Shown here piece after piece: positions 1 to 7,113 of a stretch of 7,164 nucleotides of DNA (position 1 is the stretch's first letter; the number at the start of each line of letters is the position of its first letter). The notes below the pieces were generated by a model, which saw only the letters and a program-made list of their open reading frames with translations, was not told the origin of the DNA and did not search any database. The stretch is from Pseudomonadota bacterium. Lineage in GTDB: Bacteria; Pseudomonadota; Alphaproteobacteria; Rhizobiales; Xanthobacteraceae. The stretch covers positions 1 to 7,164 of the forward strand of contig JAEYTQ010000380.1 in the NCBI GenBank assembly GCA_023433965.1, written 5' to 3'. The translations under genes were made by a program, and so were the position numbers.

Positions 1-320
1 ATGAAATTGATCTCGTCCGGGTTGAGCATGAAGTTGATCGGCACCAGCACGGCACCGATCCGCGCAACCGCAAAGCGCAGCGCGGCAAAGGCATGCGAGT
101 TGCGCGAGAGCACCGCGAGGCGATCGCCCTTCCGGACGCCGAGGCCGAGCAGGCCGCGGCCGAGCCGGTTGCAGATCACGTCCATCTCGGCGAAGGTCCA
201 GCTCGAACCGCCGCAGCTCACCGCCAGCCTGTTCGGCTCGCGGCCCGCCGATCGGCGCAGGAGATCGCCGATGGAATGCTCGCGCGCTTTCGCGATGGTG
301 GCTGCGGTGTCTCCGGTCAT
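1..320 (-). CDS. AMP-forming acyl-CoA synthetase (AMP-dependent synthetase/ligase family), N-terminal part, cut by left window edge
   Basis: This is the first 106 residues of an ANL-superfamily adenylating enzyme, a family that activates a carboxylic acid with ATP to an acyl-AMP and then forms the CoA thioester. The start is the ATG at 320-318 (minus strand), preceded by AGGGGA (331-326) five bases upstream. The visible protein reads MTGDTAATIAKAREHSIGDL, then a 'RSAGREPNRLAV' segment, 'SWTFAEMD', 'NRLGRGLLGLGVRKGDRLAV', 'LSRNSHAF' and 'ARIGAVLVPINFMLNPDEI'. That series of N-domain blocks (Y/WTFAEL, GLGVRKGDRV, GAVLVPINFMLN) is characteristic of FadD-like and medium- or long-chain acyl-CoA ligases. 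The AMP-binding P-loop and the catalytic C-domain lie outside the window, so the substrate cannot be read. It is divergent from the binding-protein gene at 529, and the two may share regulation. The family call is firm; fatty versus aromatic acid is open. Confidence 0.9.
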   Translation of the reverse strand, partial: MTGDTAATIAKAREHSIGDLLRRSAGREPNRLAVSCGGSSWTFAEMDVICNRLGRGLLGLGVRKGDRLAVLSRNSHAFAALRFAVARIGAVLVPINFMLNPDEINF

Positions 321-325
321 TTCCG

Positions 326-331
326 TCCCCT
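326..331 (-). promoter_or_regulatory. Ribosome binding site of the acyl-CoA synthetase
   Basis: AGGGGA on the minus strand lies five bases upstream of the ATG at 320-318. It is the only good Shine-Dalgarno sequence nearby, and it supports that start codon. Confidence 0.65.
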
Positions 332-391
332 GAACTGGCGATCTGCGGATACCCGCACGGCCGTGGCTGCGCCGTTGCATTCTGCGGGCTT

Positions 392-417
392 CCGACGTTT
401 GCGCAAAACGTAGTCGG
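392..417. promoter_or_regulatory. Candidate operator: nested dyad in the divergent intergenic region
   Basis: The 208 bp between the divergent starts (321-528) hold no gene that I can support. The clearest structure is ACGTTT (395-400), a 5-base spacer GCGCA, and AAACGT (406-411). It is flanked by an outer repeat CCGAC (392-396) and GTCGG (413-417). The core TTTGCGCAAA (398-407) is itself a perfect palindrome. The site is about 75-90 bases upstream of the acyl-CoA ligase and about 112-137 bases upstream of the binding-protein gene, where a regulator of either could bind. TetR- and LysR-type regulators often use such dyads, but no regulator gene is visible here, so function is inferred from symmetry and position only. 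Confidence 0.35.
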
Positions 418-517
418 CGCGGTCGGCCGCGTCAATTCGGCCTGTGAGCGCGGCGTCGTTACGCAAGAATTGGCGTTCCACCGAGGCAATCTGGCAAGGC
501 CAAACAACTATAAAACA

Positions 518-523
518 AAGGAA
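518..523 (+). promoter_or_regulatory. Ribosome binding site of the substrate-binding protein gene
   Basis: AAGGAA lies five bases upstream of the ATG at 529. It fixes that start over the out-of-frame ATG at 524, which it overlaps too closely to serve. Confidence 0.7.
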
Positions 524-528
524 ATGCC

Positions 529-1734
529 ATGCGCCGGATTATTGTGCGAGCCACGTTCGCGGCCGCACTCGCGACCCTCCCGATCTGCCCATCCTTCGCC
601 CAACAGGCTCCGCTCAAGATCGGCGTGCTCGCCGACTTCTCGTCCGTCTATTCCGACATCGGCGGCATGGGGAACGTCGAGGCCACCAAGATGGCGATCG
701 AGGATTTCGGCGGGCAGATGTTCGGCAAACCGATCGAGATGGTCAGTGCCGACGTGCTCAACAAGCCCGACGTCGCCTCCACCATCGCGCGCAAATGGTG
801 GGAGACCGAGGGCGTCGACATGATCATCGACCTGCCGACTTCCGCGACCGCGCTCGCGGTGATGGAGCTGTCGAAGCAGTACGAGAAGATCATGATCGTG
901 ACGGACGCGGCGAGCTCCGACATCACCGGAAAGTCCTGCTCGCCCTACACCGCGCACTGGACCTACGACACCTACGCCAACGCACACACGGTCGGCAGTG
1001 CCATCGTCAAGAACGGCGGCGACAGCTGGTTCTTCCTCACCGCCGACTACGTGTTCGGCCATTCGGTGGAGCGTGACACTGGCGACGTCGTGAAGGCCTC
1101 CGGCGGCAAAGTGCTGGGCAGCGTCAAGCACCCGCTGAATACGGCCGATTTCTCCTCGTTCCTGCTCCAGGCCCAGGCGTCCAAGGCCAAGATCATCGGC
1201 CTCGCCAACGGCGGGGGTGACACCATCAACGCGATCAAGCAGGCCGGCGAGTTCGGCATCGTCGCCGGTGGTCAGAACCTCGCTGCGATCGTGATGTTCA
1301 TCTCCGACGTACACAGCCTCGGGCTCAAGCAGGCGCAAGGGCTGATCGTCACCGAGGCCTATTACTGGGACCTCAACGACAAGACCCGCGCCTTCGGCAA
1401 GCGTTTCATGGAACGCATCAAGCGCATGCCGACCATGAACCAGGCCGCGACTTACAGCGCGACGCTGCATTATCTCAAGGCGGTGCAGGCGGTCGGCACC
1501 CGGGACACCAAGACGGTGATGGCCAAGATGCGCGAGCTGCCGGTGAAGGATGCTTTCACCGACAACGGCGTGCTGCGAGAGGACGGCCGCATGGTGCACA
1601 GCATGTTCCTGTTCCAGGTCAAGAAGCCGGAGGAATCGAAGGCGCCGTGGGACTACTACAAGCTGCTCGCGGAAGTTCCCGCCGATCAGGCGTTCCGGCC
1701 GCTGAAAGATGGCGGCTGCCCGCTGGTGAAGTGA
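529..1734 (+). CDS. Periplasmic substrate-binding protein of a branched-chain-amino-acid-type ABC transporter (LivK-like, Peripla_BP_6)
   Basis: This 401-aa protein has the size and pattern of the type I periplasmic binding proteins that feed LivHMGF-type uptake systems. Residues 1-24 are a Sec signal peptide: basic start MRRIIVR, hydrophobic core, and an SFA|QQ cleavage site. Cys20 does not sit in a proper lipobox, so a soluble periplasmic protein is expected. The mature part opens with 'LKIGVLADFSSVYSDIGG' (residues 29-46), the first strand and ligand loop of this fold, followed by 'GVDMIIDLPTSATALAV' (95-111), where family members contact the ligand carboxylate. Further landmarks are 'WFFLTADYVFG' (167-177) and 'EAYYWDLND' (276-284). 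Two mature cysteines, C137 and C397, could form a disulphide. No permease or ATPase gene adjoins it, so it is an orphan that must share a transporter encoded elsewhere. Many alphaproteobacterial relatives bind aromatic or other carboxylic acids rather than amino acids. The divergent acyl-CoA ligase would fit an acid ligand, but that is inference. Confidence 0.92.
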   Translation: MRRIIVRATFAAALATLPICPSFAQQAPLKIGVLADFSSVYSDIGGMGNVEATKMAIEDFGGQMFGKPIEMVSADVLNKPDVASTIARKWWETEGVDMIIDLPTSATALAVMELSKQYEKIMIVTDAASSDITGKSCSPYTAHWTYDTYANAHTVGSAIVKNGGDSWFFLTADYVFGHSVERDTGDVVKASGGKVLGSVKHPLNTADFSSFLLQAQASKAKIIGLANGGGDTINAIKQAGEFGIVAGGQNLAAIVMFISDVHSLGLKQAQGLIVTEAYYWDLNDKTRAFGKRFMERIKRMPTMNQAATYSATLHYLKAVQAVGTRDTKTVMAKMRELPVKDAFTDNGVLREDGRMVHSMFLFQVKKPEESKAPWDYYKLLAEVPADQAFRPLKDGGCPLVK

Positions 1735-1775
1735 GCCGGCCGGGATTGCGCCGACAGCAATCGTTCTACAAGCTT

Positions 1776-1809
1776 CGCTCGTTCGCTTGACTGATCAGGC
1801 GGACGAGCG
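1776..1809 (+). terminator. Strong hairpin after the binding-protein gene, probable terminator without a U-tract
   Basis: CGCTCGTTCGCTTGA (1776-1790) pairs with TCAGGCGGACGAGCG (1795-1809) across a 4-base loop CTGA, giving a 15-bp stem that starts 41 bases after the stop at 1734. The only two departures from Watson-Crick pairing are T1783:G1802 and T1787:G1798. These are G:U wobbles in the plus-strand RNA but would be A:C mismatches on the other strand, so the structure is meant for plus-strand transcripts. No run of T follows (GCGCGGTCGAC), so it may be a U-less or Rho-assisted terminator, or an RNA 3'-end stabiliser. Confidence 0.55.
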
Positions 1810-1860
1810 GCGCGGTCGACGTGCAGCCCAAAATCGAGGCAAGACACTTCACGAAGCCGT

Positions 1861-1874
1861 CTGATCTGCGTCAA
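1861..1874 (+). promoter_or_regulatory. Candidate FNR/FixK-type box upstream of the export operon
   Basis: CTGATCTGCGTCAA differs at one base from TTGATCTGCGTCAA, a match to the CRP/FNR-family pattern TTGA-N6-TCAA bound by FixK, Anr and FNR proteins of alphaproteobacteria. Its centre (1867.5) lies 26.5 bases before the first base of the -10-like hexamer at 1894, or about 38-39 bases upstream of the predicted transcription start. That is close to, but about three bases short of, the usual activator position near -41.5. Activation of the yhiI-rbbA-yhhJ operon under low oxygen is the inference; the sequence shows only the motif and its place. Confidence 0.4.
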
Positions 1875-1893
1875 GTTGCGATGCAAAATTCGG

Positions 1894-1899
1894 TACAAT
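1894..1899 (+). promoter_or_regulatory. Candidate -10 element of the export operon
   Basis: TACAAT matches the sigma-70 -10 consensus TATAAT at five of six positions, in the AT-richest part of this gap. No good -35 hexamer sits 16-18 bases upstream, as expected for an activator-dependent promoter using the box at 1861-1874. It predicts a start of transcription near 1906 and a leader of about 70 bases before the ATG at 1975. Confidence 0.4.
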
Positions 1900-1974
1900 G
1901 TTGAGGTCGCTCTTCCGCGATGCGGACCGGGCGCATGTGTCTCAACAGTGGGCGCCGCACGGCGTTACGAACAG

Positions 1975-3042
1975 ATGAACTTCACACCGGGGCGCGTCGT
2001 CGCCGTGCTCGCCGTCCTGCTCGCAGGCGGCGGCTACTACTATTGGCAGCACCGCGATGCCAGCGCGCTGCCACCTGGTTTCGCCCGCGGCAACGGCCGC
2101 ATCGAGGCCGTTGAGATCGACATCGCCACCAAGACGCCGGGCCGGATCCGCGAGATCCTGGTCGGTGAAGGCGACTTCGTCCGCGCCGGCCAGGTTCTGG
2201 CGCGCATGGACACCGAGCAGCTGCAGGCCCAGCGCCGCCAGGCCGAAGCGCAGCTTCAGCGGGCAACGATCAACGTCCAGACCGCGAAGAGCCTGGTGAA
2301 CCAGCGCGAGGCCGAACGCAAGGCCGCCGAAGCCGTGGTCGACCAGCGTATCGCCCAGCTCGATAGCACGACCCGCAAGCTCGACCGCTCCGAGCAGTTG
2401 ATCAAGACCAGTGCGGTGTCGCAGCAGGTCCTGGACGATGACCGGTCCGCCAACGCCACGGCGAAGGCGGCGCTCGCAGCATCCCACGCCCAGGTCGCAG
2501 CGTCCGAGGCCGCGATCAGCTCTGCCCGCGCCATGGTGATCGATGCCGGCGCCGCGGTCGACGCAGCCGAGGCCGCGATCGAAAGCATCAACGCCGACCT
2601 CGACGACAGCGTGCTGAAGGCGCCGCGCGACGGCCGCGTGCAATATCGCGTGTCGCAGCCCGGCGAGGTGCTCGCCGCCGGCGGCCGCGTGCTCAACATG
2701 GTCGATCTCGGCGACGTCTACATGACGTTCTTCCTGCCGACCGCCGATGCCGGCCGGGTCGCGATCGGTGCCGAGGTCCGCCTCGTGCTCGACGCCATCC
2801 CGCAATATGTGATCCCCGCCAAGGCCAGCTTCGTCGCCGACGTCGCGCAGTTCACGCCCAAGACGGTCGAGACCGAGGAGGAGCGGCAAAAACTGATGTT
2901 CCGCATCAAGGCGCAGATCGCACCCGATCTGCTGCGCCAGCACATCGAGCATGTGAAGACCGGCCTGCCCGGCATGGCCTATGTGCAGCTCGATCCATCC
3001 GCACAATGGCCCGACAACCTCAAGATCAAGCTGACGCGATGA
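1975..3042 (+). CDS. yhiI: HlyD-family periplasmic adaptor (membrane fusion protein), YhiI-like
   Basis: This 355-aa protein is the periplasmic adaptor of an ABC export pump and has the same length as E. coli YhiI as I recall it. Residues 7-24 form an N-terminal membrane anchor ([17 protein letters not shown]). Residues about 40-80 are the first half of a biotinyl-lipoyl domain ('[20 protein letters not shown]'). Residues about 80-210 form a long Ala/Gln/Glu-rich coiled-coil hairpin, and about 211-240 are the returning lipoyl half ('[13 protein letters not shown]', 'PGEVLAAGG'). The rest is beta-barrel and membrane-proximal domain. At the turn of the hairpin, R138, L142 and S149 match the RxxxLxxxxxxS motif by which MacA/AcrA-type adaptors meet TolC. 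The ATG at 1975 was chosen because the anchor follows at once. The frame is open back to a TTG at 1876, but that lies upstream of the predicted transcript start and would add a 33-residue tail that does not look like an anchor. The Shine-Dalgarno sequence is weak. Its stop overlaps the rbbA start (ATGA). Confidence 0.9.
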   Translation: MNFTPGRVVAVLAVLLAGGGYYYWQHRDASALPPGFARGNGRIEAVEIDIATKTPGRIREILVGEGDFVRAGQVLARMDTEQLQAQRRQAEAQLQRATINVQTAKSLVNQREAERKAAEAVVDQRIAQLDSTTRKLDRSEQLIKTSAVSQQVLDDDRSANATAKAALAASHAQVAASEAAISSARAMVIDAGAAVDAAEAAIESINADLDDSVLKAPRDGRVQYRVSQPGEVLAAGGRVLNMVDLGDVYMTFFLPTADAGRVAIGAEVRLVLDAIPQYVIPAKASFVADVAQFTPKTVETEEERQKLMFRIKAQIAPDLLRQHIEHVKTGLPGMAYVQLDPSAQWPDNLKIKLTR

Positions 3043-5808
3043 GCACAGCCGCAGCCGAAGCACCGGCTGCCGAGAGCAGCGTGGTGCGTCTGGAAGGCGT
3101 GGGCCTGAGCTACGGCAAGACCCGTGCGCTCGAGTCGATCACGCTCGACCTGCCGTCGGGCTGCATGGTCGGGATCATCGGCCCCGACGGGGTGGGAAAA
3201 TCGAGCCTGCTGGCCCTGATCGCCGGGGCGCGCGCGATCCAGCAAGGGCGCATCCACGTGCTCGGCGGCGACATGGCGAGCGCGCCACCGCCGCAACGTG
3301 TGCCCCGACATCGCCTACATGCCGCAAGGCCTCGGCAAGAATCTGTATCCGACATTGTCGGTGTTCGAGAACATCGACTTCTTCGGCCGTCTGTTCGGGC
3401 ACCGCAAGGCGGAGCGGCACAGGCGGATCGCCGGCCTGCTGCGCGACACCGGCCTCGCACCCTTTGCCGACCGGCCGGCGGCAAAGCTCTCCGGGGGCAT
3501 GAAACAGAAGGTCGGCCTGTGCTGCGCGCTGATCCACGATCCCGAGCTCCTGATCCTGGACGAGCCGACCACCGGGGTCGATCCGCTGTCGCGGCGCCAG
3601 TTCTGGGAATTGATCGACGCGATCCGCAGCAGCCGTCCCGGCATGAGCGTGATCGTCTCGACGGCCTACATGGAGGAAGCCGCGCAGTTCGACGTCCTGA
3701 TCGCGATGAATGCCGGCCGCGTGCTGGCGACCGGAACGCCGGCAGAACTGAAGCGGCAGACCGGCGCCGATACGCTTGACGAGGCCTTCATCCGTCTGTT
3801 GCCGGAAGCGGACCGCAGCAGCCATAGCGAGGTCGTCATCCCGCCGCGCGGACCGGATCATGACGAGATCGCGATCGAAGCCGACCACCTCACCCGGCGC
3901 TTCAACGGTTTCGTTGCCGTCGACGACGTCAGCTTCCGCATCAGGAAGGGCGAGATCTTCGGCTTCCTCGGCTCCAACGGCTGCGGCAAGACCACGACCA
4001 TGAAGATGCTGACCGGCCTCCTGCCGGTGAGCGAAGGCACCGCGCAGCTGTTCGGCAAGACCATCGATGCCGGCGACATGTCGGTGCGGCGGCGCATCGG
4101 CTACATGTCGCAGGGCTTCTCACTCTATTCGGAGCTCACGGTGGCGCAGAATCTCGACCTGCACGCGCGCCTGTTCGAGCTGCCGGCTGACGCCATCGCC
4201 GCGCGCGTCGACGAGATGATCGCTCGGTTCGACCTGGCCGACATCGCGGACGCCCTGCCCGACGCGTTGCCGCTCGGACTGCGGCAGCGATTGTCGCTGG
4301 CGGTCGCCATGATCCATGCGCCGGACATCCTCATCCTGGACGAGCCGACCTCCGGCGTCGATCCGGTCGCCCGCGACCGCTTCTGGCAGATCCTGGCCGA
4401 ACTCTCCCGCAAGGACAACGTCACCATCTTCGTCTCGACCCATTTCATGAACGAGGCCGAACGCTGCGATCGGATCTCGCTGATGCATGCCGGCAAGGTG
4501 CTGACGTCGGACTCGCCCGCGGCCATCGTGGCGGCACACGGCACCGCAACGCTGGAGCAGGCCTTCATCGCCTGCCTGGAGGAGGCGATCGCCGACGCGG
4601 CGGAGCCGGCCGGCGAGCCGGCAGCGGCCTCGCCGGCCCCCGCATCCGCGAGCCCCACGCCCGCCCGGCGCCGCGGTGCTGCGTTCAATCCGACCCGCAT
4701 GCTCGCCTATTCCCGGCGCGAGACGCTCGAGCTGCGGCGCGACCCGATCCGCGCGACGCTCGCGATGCTCGGCAGCGTGCTGCTGCTCTTCGTGCTCGGC
4801 TACGGCATCAGCATGGACGTCGAGAAACTGACCTTCGCCGTGCTCGACCGCGATGACACCGCGATCAGCCGCGACTACAGCCTCCAGATCGCGGGCTCGC
4901 GCTATTTCACCGAGAAGCCCCCGATCACCGACTACGCCGATCTCGATCGCCGCATGCGCGCCGGCGAGATCGGCCTCGCCATCGAACTGCCCCCCGGCTT
5001 CGGCCGCGACGTCAGCCGCGGCCGCCATGTCGAGATCGGCGCCTGGGTCGACGGCGCCAACCCGACGCGGGCCGAGACGCTGCGCTCCTACGCGCAGGCC
5101 ATCCACGCGAGCTGGCTCGCGCAGAAGGGCCGCGAGCTCTATGGCGAGGCGGCGATCGCCGGCAGCTACCAGCTCGAGGTGCGCTACCGCTACAATCCCG
5201 ACGTCATCAGCGTCGTCGCCATGGCGCCCGGCATCATCCCGCTGCTGCTGGTCCTGATTCCGGCCGTGCTCGCCGCGCTCGCGGTGGTGCGCGAGAAGGA
5301 GCTTGGCTCGATCGTCAACTTCTACGTCACGCCCGTGACGCGGCTGGAGTTCCTGCTCGGCACGCAGCTGCCCTACGTGGTGCTGGCCTTCGCCAATTTC
5401 CTCCTCCTGGTCGGATTCGCGCTCACCGTCTTCGGCGTCCCCTTTACGGGAAGCTTTGCGACCTACGCGCTCGCCGCGCTGCTCTACGTCACGGCCACTA
5501 CCGGCATGGGGCTGGTGATCTCGGCCTTCATGAAAAGCCAGATCGCCGCACTGTTCGGCACCGTGCTGATCACGCTGATTCCGGCCATCCAGTATTCCGG
5601 CCTGATCGATCCGGTGTCGTCACTCCAGGGCCTTGGGGCGGCAATTGGCCGACTTTATCCCACCACCTACTTCGTCACGATCTCGCGCGGCACCTTCTCC
5701 AAGGGCCTCGGCTTCGACACGCTCCACAACGATCTGCTGGCGCTCGCCGTCATGGTGCCCATCCTGGTGATTGCCGGCGCGATGCTGCTGAAGAAACAGG
5801 CTCGGTGA
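3039..5808 (+). pseudogene. rbbA: RbbA-type ABC exporter: two ATPase domains fused to an ABC-2 permease; frame broken as given (possible sequencing error)
   Basis: One gene, interrupted by an apparent frameshift near 3279-3286. Adding back two bases gives 923 aa, close to E. coli RbbA (about 911). Numbering the repaired protein, ATPase domain 1 (about 16-235) has Walker [10 protein letters not shown] (48-56), Q-loop Gln97, signature LSGGM (151-155), Walker B LLILDE (171-176) and STAYM, where the switch His is Ala210. Domain 2 (about 277-502) has GSNGCGKTT (312-320), Gln359, a degenerate signature LPLGL (411-415), Walker B to Glu436 and switch His469. A Pro/Ala linker (about 523-546) leads to an ABC-2 membrane domain: one helix near 573-591, a periplasmic region, then helices from about 731 to the end, with coupling motif '[20 protein letters not shown]'. 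It should power and half-form the YhiI/YhhJ pump. E. coli RbbA was also described as ribosome-associated; nothing here tests that. The ATG at 3039 overlaps the yhiI stop by 4 bp. If the shift is real, translation runs out of frame to a stop at 3777-3779, and a GTG at 3298 could start only a product lacking Walker A 1. Confidence 0.88.
3279..3286 (+). other. Frameshift site in rbbA
   Basis: Upstream of this point the protein reads '...[12 protein letters not shown]' in the frame of the ATG at 3039. Downstream the conserved '[17 protein letters not shown]' is in the frame of position 3298. The DNA here is AGCGCGCC; the reading joins perfectly if it were AGCGCGCGCC, one GC dinucleotide longer. 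Loss of one unit from a short GC run is a common polymerase slip and also a common sequencing error in GC-rich genomes. Confidence 0.85.
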
Positions 5809-6923
5809 CCATGCGCTTCGACAACGTGTTTCGGCTCGGCGTCAAGGAACTGCGCGGCCTGATGCGCGACCCGATGCTGCTCGTACTCATCGTCTATTCC
5901 TTCACGCTCGCGATCTATGCCGGGGCCAAGGCGCTGCCGGAAACCCTGAACCGCGCCGCGATCGCCATCGTCGACGAGGACCGTTCCCCGGTTTCGAGCC
6001 GCATCGAGCTGGCATTCACGCCGCCGTACTTCTCCGCGCCGCGCCTGATCTCTCAATACGAGATGGACCGGCGGATGGACGCGGGGCTCGACACCTTCGC
6101 GCTGAACATTCCGCCGGACTTCCAGCGCGACCTGCTCGCACGAAAGTCGCCGGCCATTCAGCTCAACATCGACGCGACGCGGATTTCGCAGGCGTTCAAC
6201 GGCGGCGGCTATGTCGAGCAGATCGTCAGCGCGGAAGTCGCCGAGTTCCTGGCGCGGACGCGCAATGCGCAGACCGCGCCGATCGAGCTGGCCCTGCGGG
6301 CGCGCTTCAACCCGGAGCTGAAGAAATCCTGGTTCGGCGCCGTCGACGAGATCATCACCTCGATCACCATGCTCTCGATCATCCTGACGGGCGCGGCGCT
6401 GATCCGCGAGCGCGAGCACGGCACCATCGAGCATCTGCTGGTGATGCCGGTCACGCCGCTGGAGATCATGGTCAGCAAGGTGTGGTCGATGGGGCTGGTG
6501 GTGCTGGCGGCCTCGGCGCTGTCGATCGTCTTCGTGGTCAAGGGATGGCTGGCGGTCACGATCGACGGCTCGGTCGCGCTGTTCCTGCTCGGCGCGGCGC
6601 TGCAGCTGTTTGCGACCACCAGCATGGGCATCTTCCTCGCCACCGTCGCCGGATCGATGCCGCAGTTCGGATTGCTCCTGATGATGACCCTGCTGCCGCT
6701 GCAGACCCTGTCGGGCAGCATGACGCCGCGGGAGAGCATGCCGCAGTTCGTTCAGGACATCATGCTGGCGGCGCCCAACACGCATTTCGTGATGCTGGCG
6801 CAGGCGATCCTGTTCCGCGGCGCGGGCCTGGAGGCGGTCTGGCCGCAACTCCTCGCGCTCGCCGTGATCGGCAGCGTCTTCTTCGTAATCGCGCTGCGGC
6901 GATTTCGGACGTTTCTGACGTGA
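5805..6923 (+). CDS. yhhJ: ABC-2 type export permease, YhhJ-like
   Basis: This 372-aa membrane protein is the second transmembrane half of the pump. It has the ABC-2 plan: a short cytoplasmic start with '[12 protein letters not shown]', a membrane helix at about 23-41, a periplasmic domain at about 42-180 ('[16 protein letters not shown]', '[13 protein letters not shown]'), then helices at about 182-200, 226-246, 256-282, 286-305 and 345-364. The coupling-helix motif '[20 protein letters not shown]' (201-220) parallels the one in RbbA, showing that the two membrane halves are homologous. It carries no ATPase domain and so must depend on RbbA. Two starts are possible. The GTG at 5805 overlaps the rbbA stop as GTGA and has ACAGG (5796-5800) four bases before it; the ATG at 5811 is two codons later. 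I list the GTG because the yhiI-rbbA junction has the same kind of 4-bp overlap, but the ATG is nearly as likely. It is the last gene of the operon. Confidence 0.9.
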   Translation: MTMRFDNVFRLGVKELRGLMRDPMLLVLIVYSFTLAIYAGAKALPETLNRAAIAIVDEDRSPVSSRIELAFTPPYFSAPRLISQYEMDRRMDAGLDTFALNIPPDFQRDLLARKSPAIQLNIDATRISQAFNGGGYVEQIVSAEVAEFLARTRNAQTAPIELALRARFNPELKKSWFGAVDEIITSITMLSIILTGAALIREREHGTIEHLLVMPVTPLEIMVSKVWSMGLVVLAASALSIVFVVKGWLAVTIDGSVALFLLGAALQLFATTSMGIFLATVAGSMPQFGLLLMMTLLPLQTLSGSMTPRESMPQFVQDIMLAAPNTHFVMLAQAILFRGAGLEAVWPQLLALAVIGSVFFVIALRRFRTFLT

Positions 6924-7061
6924 GACGCGAAGGGCGACACTGAAGAGGGCGAAAACAACCCCATGCACAGTATCCCTTTGTTTCGGCTACTGGATTTGTT
7001 CGGCCCGTCGGGCAAGCGGGGAATCATCGCCGATCCAGCCTGCGCCTTGCCCCCAAAAGCA

Positions 7062-7090
7062 AAAATGGCCCGCTCATCGCGGGCCATTTT
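7062..7090. terminator. Bidirectional intrinsic terminator between the export operon and the tRNA gene
   Basis: AAAATGGCCCGC (7062-7073) and GCGGGCCATTTT (7079-7090) form a perfect 12-bp stem with a 5-base loop TCATC. Read on the plus strand it ends in TTTT and would stop the yhiI-rbbA-yhhJ transcript about 140 bases after the last stop codon. Read on the minus strand it is followed by TTTTTGCTTTT, an even better U-tract, and would end the tRNA transcript. The 138 bases before it (6924-7061) contain no gene or clear element that I can support. Confidence 0.85.
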
Positions 7091-7094
7091 CGTC

Positions 7095-7113
7095 TCGGAT
7101 CCGGTCGATCCGA
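7095..7113 (-). other. Small inverted repeat in the 3' trailer of the tRNA
   Basis: TCGGATC (7095-7101), spacer CGGTC, GATCCGA (7107-7113) is a perfect 7-bp inverted repeat. It lies three bases beyond the mature 3' end of the tRNA (7117) and four bases before the terminator stem. In the tRNA precursor it would fold as a separate hairpin and could influence 3'-end trimming. It could also be chance. Confidence 0.4.

Noticed and set aside
356..365. Palindrome CACGGCCGTG in the divergent intergenic region
   Set aside because: A 10-base GC-rich palindrome is likely by chance in this base composition, and nothing else marks it.
1..413. Two overlapping plus-strand reading frames at the left edge
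   Set aside because: They are antisense shadows of the acyl-CoA synthetase, with Arg/Ser/Ala/Pro-rich composition and no recognisable domain.
492..513. Possible sigma-54 promoter starting at TGGCA (492-496)
   Set aside because: The required downstream TTGC element is missing at the correct spacing.
509..514. TATAAA as the -10 of the binding-protein promoter
   Set aside because: It is only three bases before the ribosome site, so transcription would start inside or after it, and no -35 hexamer is suitably spaced. The real promoter is not identified.
1876..1974. A TTG-initiated 33-residue extension of YhiI
   Set aside because: There is no ribosome site, it overlaps the candidate FNR-box promoter region, and it would bury the membrane anchor behind a tail unlike adaptor N-termini.
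3279..3286. Programmed ribosomal frameshift in rbbA
   Set aside because: There is no slippery heptamer, no stimulatory Shine-Dalgarno or stop codon at the site, and RbbA homologues are encoded in one frame as far as I know. Simple loss of one GC unit explains it better.
5667..6968. A 433-residue minus-strand frame, and similar long ones at 508-1599, 1942-3063 and 4120-5106
   Set aside because: Long antisense frames are expected opposite GC-rich genes. These are rich in His, Arg, Asp and Gln, have no domain or signal, no ribosome site, and lie opposite clearly recognisable genes.
7003..7013. GCCC-GTC-GGGC mini-hairpin after yhhJ
   Set aside because: A 4-bp stem with no U-tract is too weak to call, and a far better terminator follows at 7062-7090.
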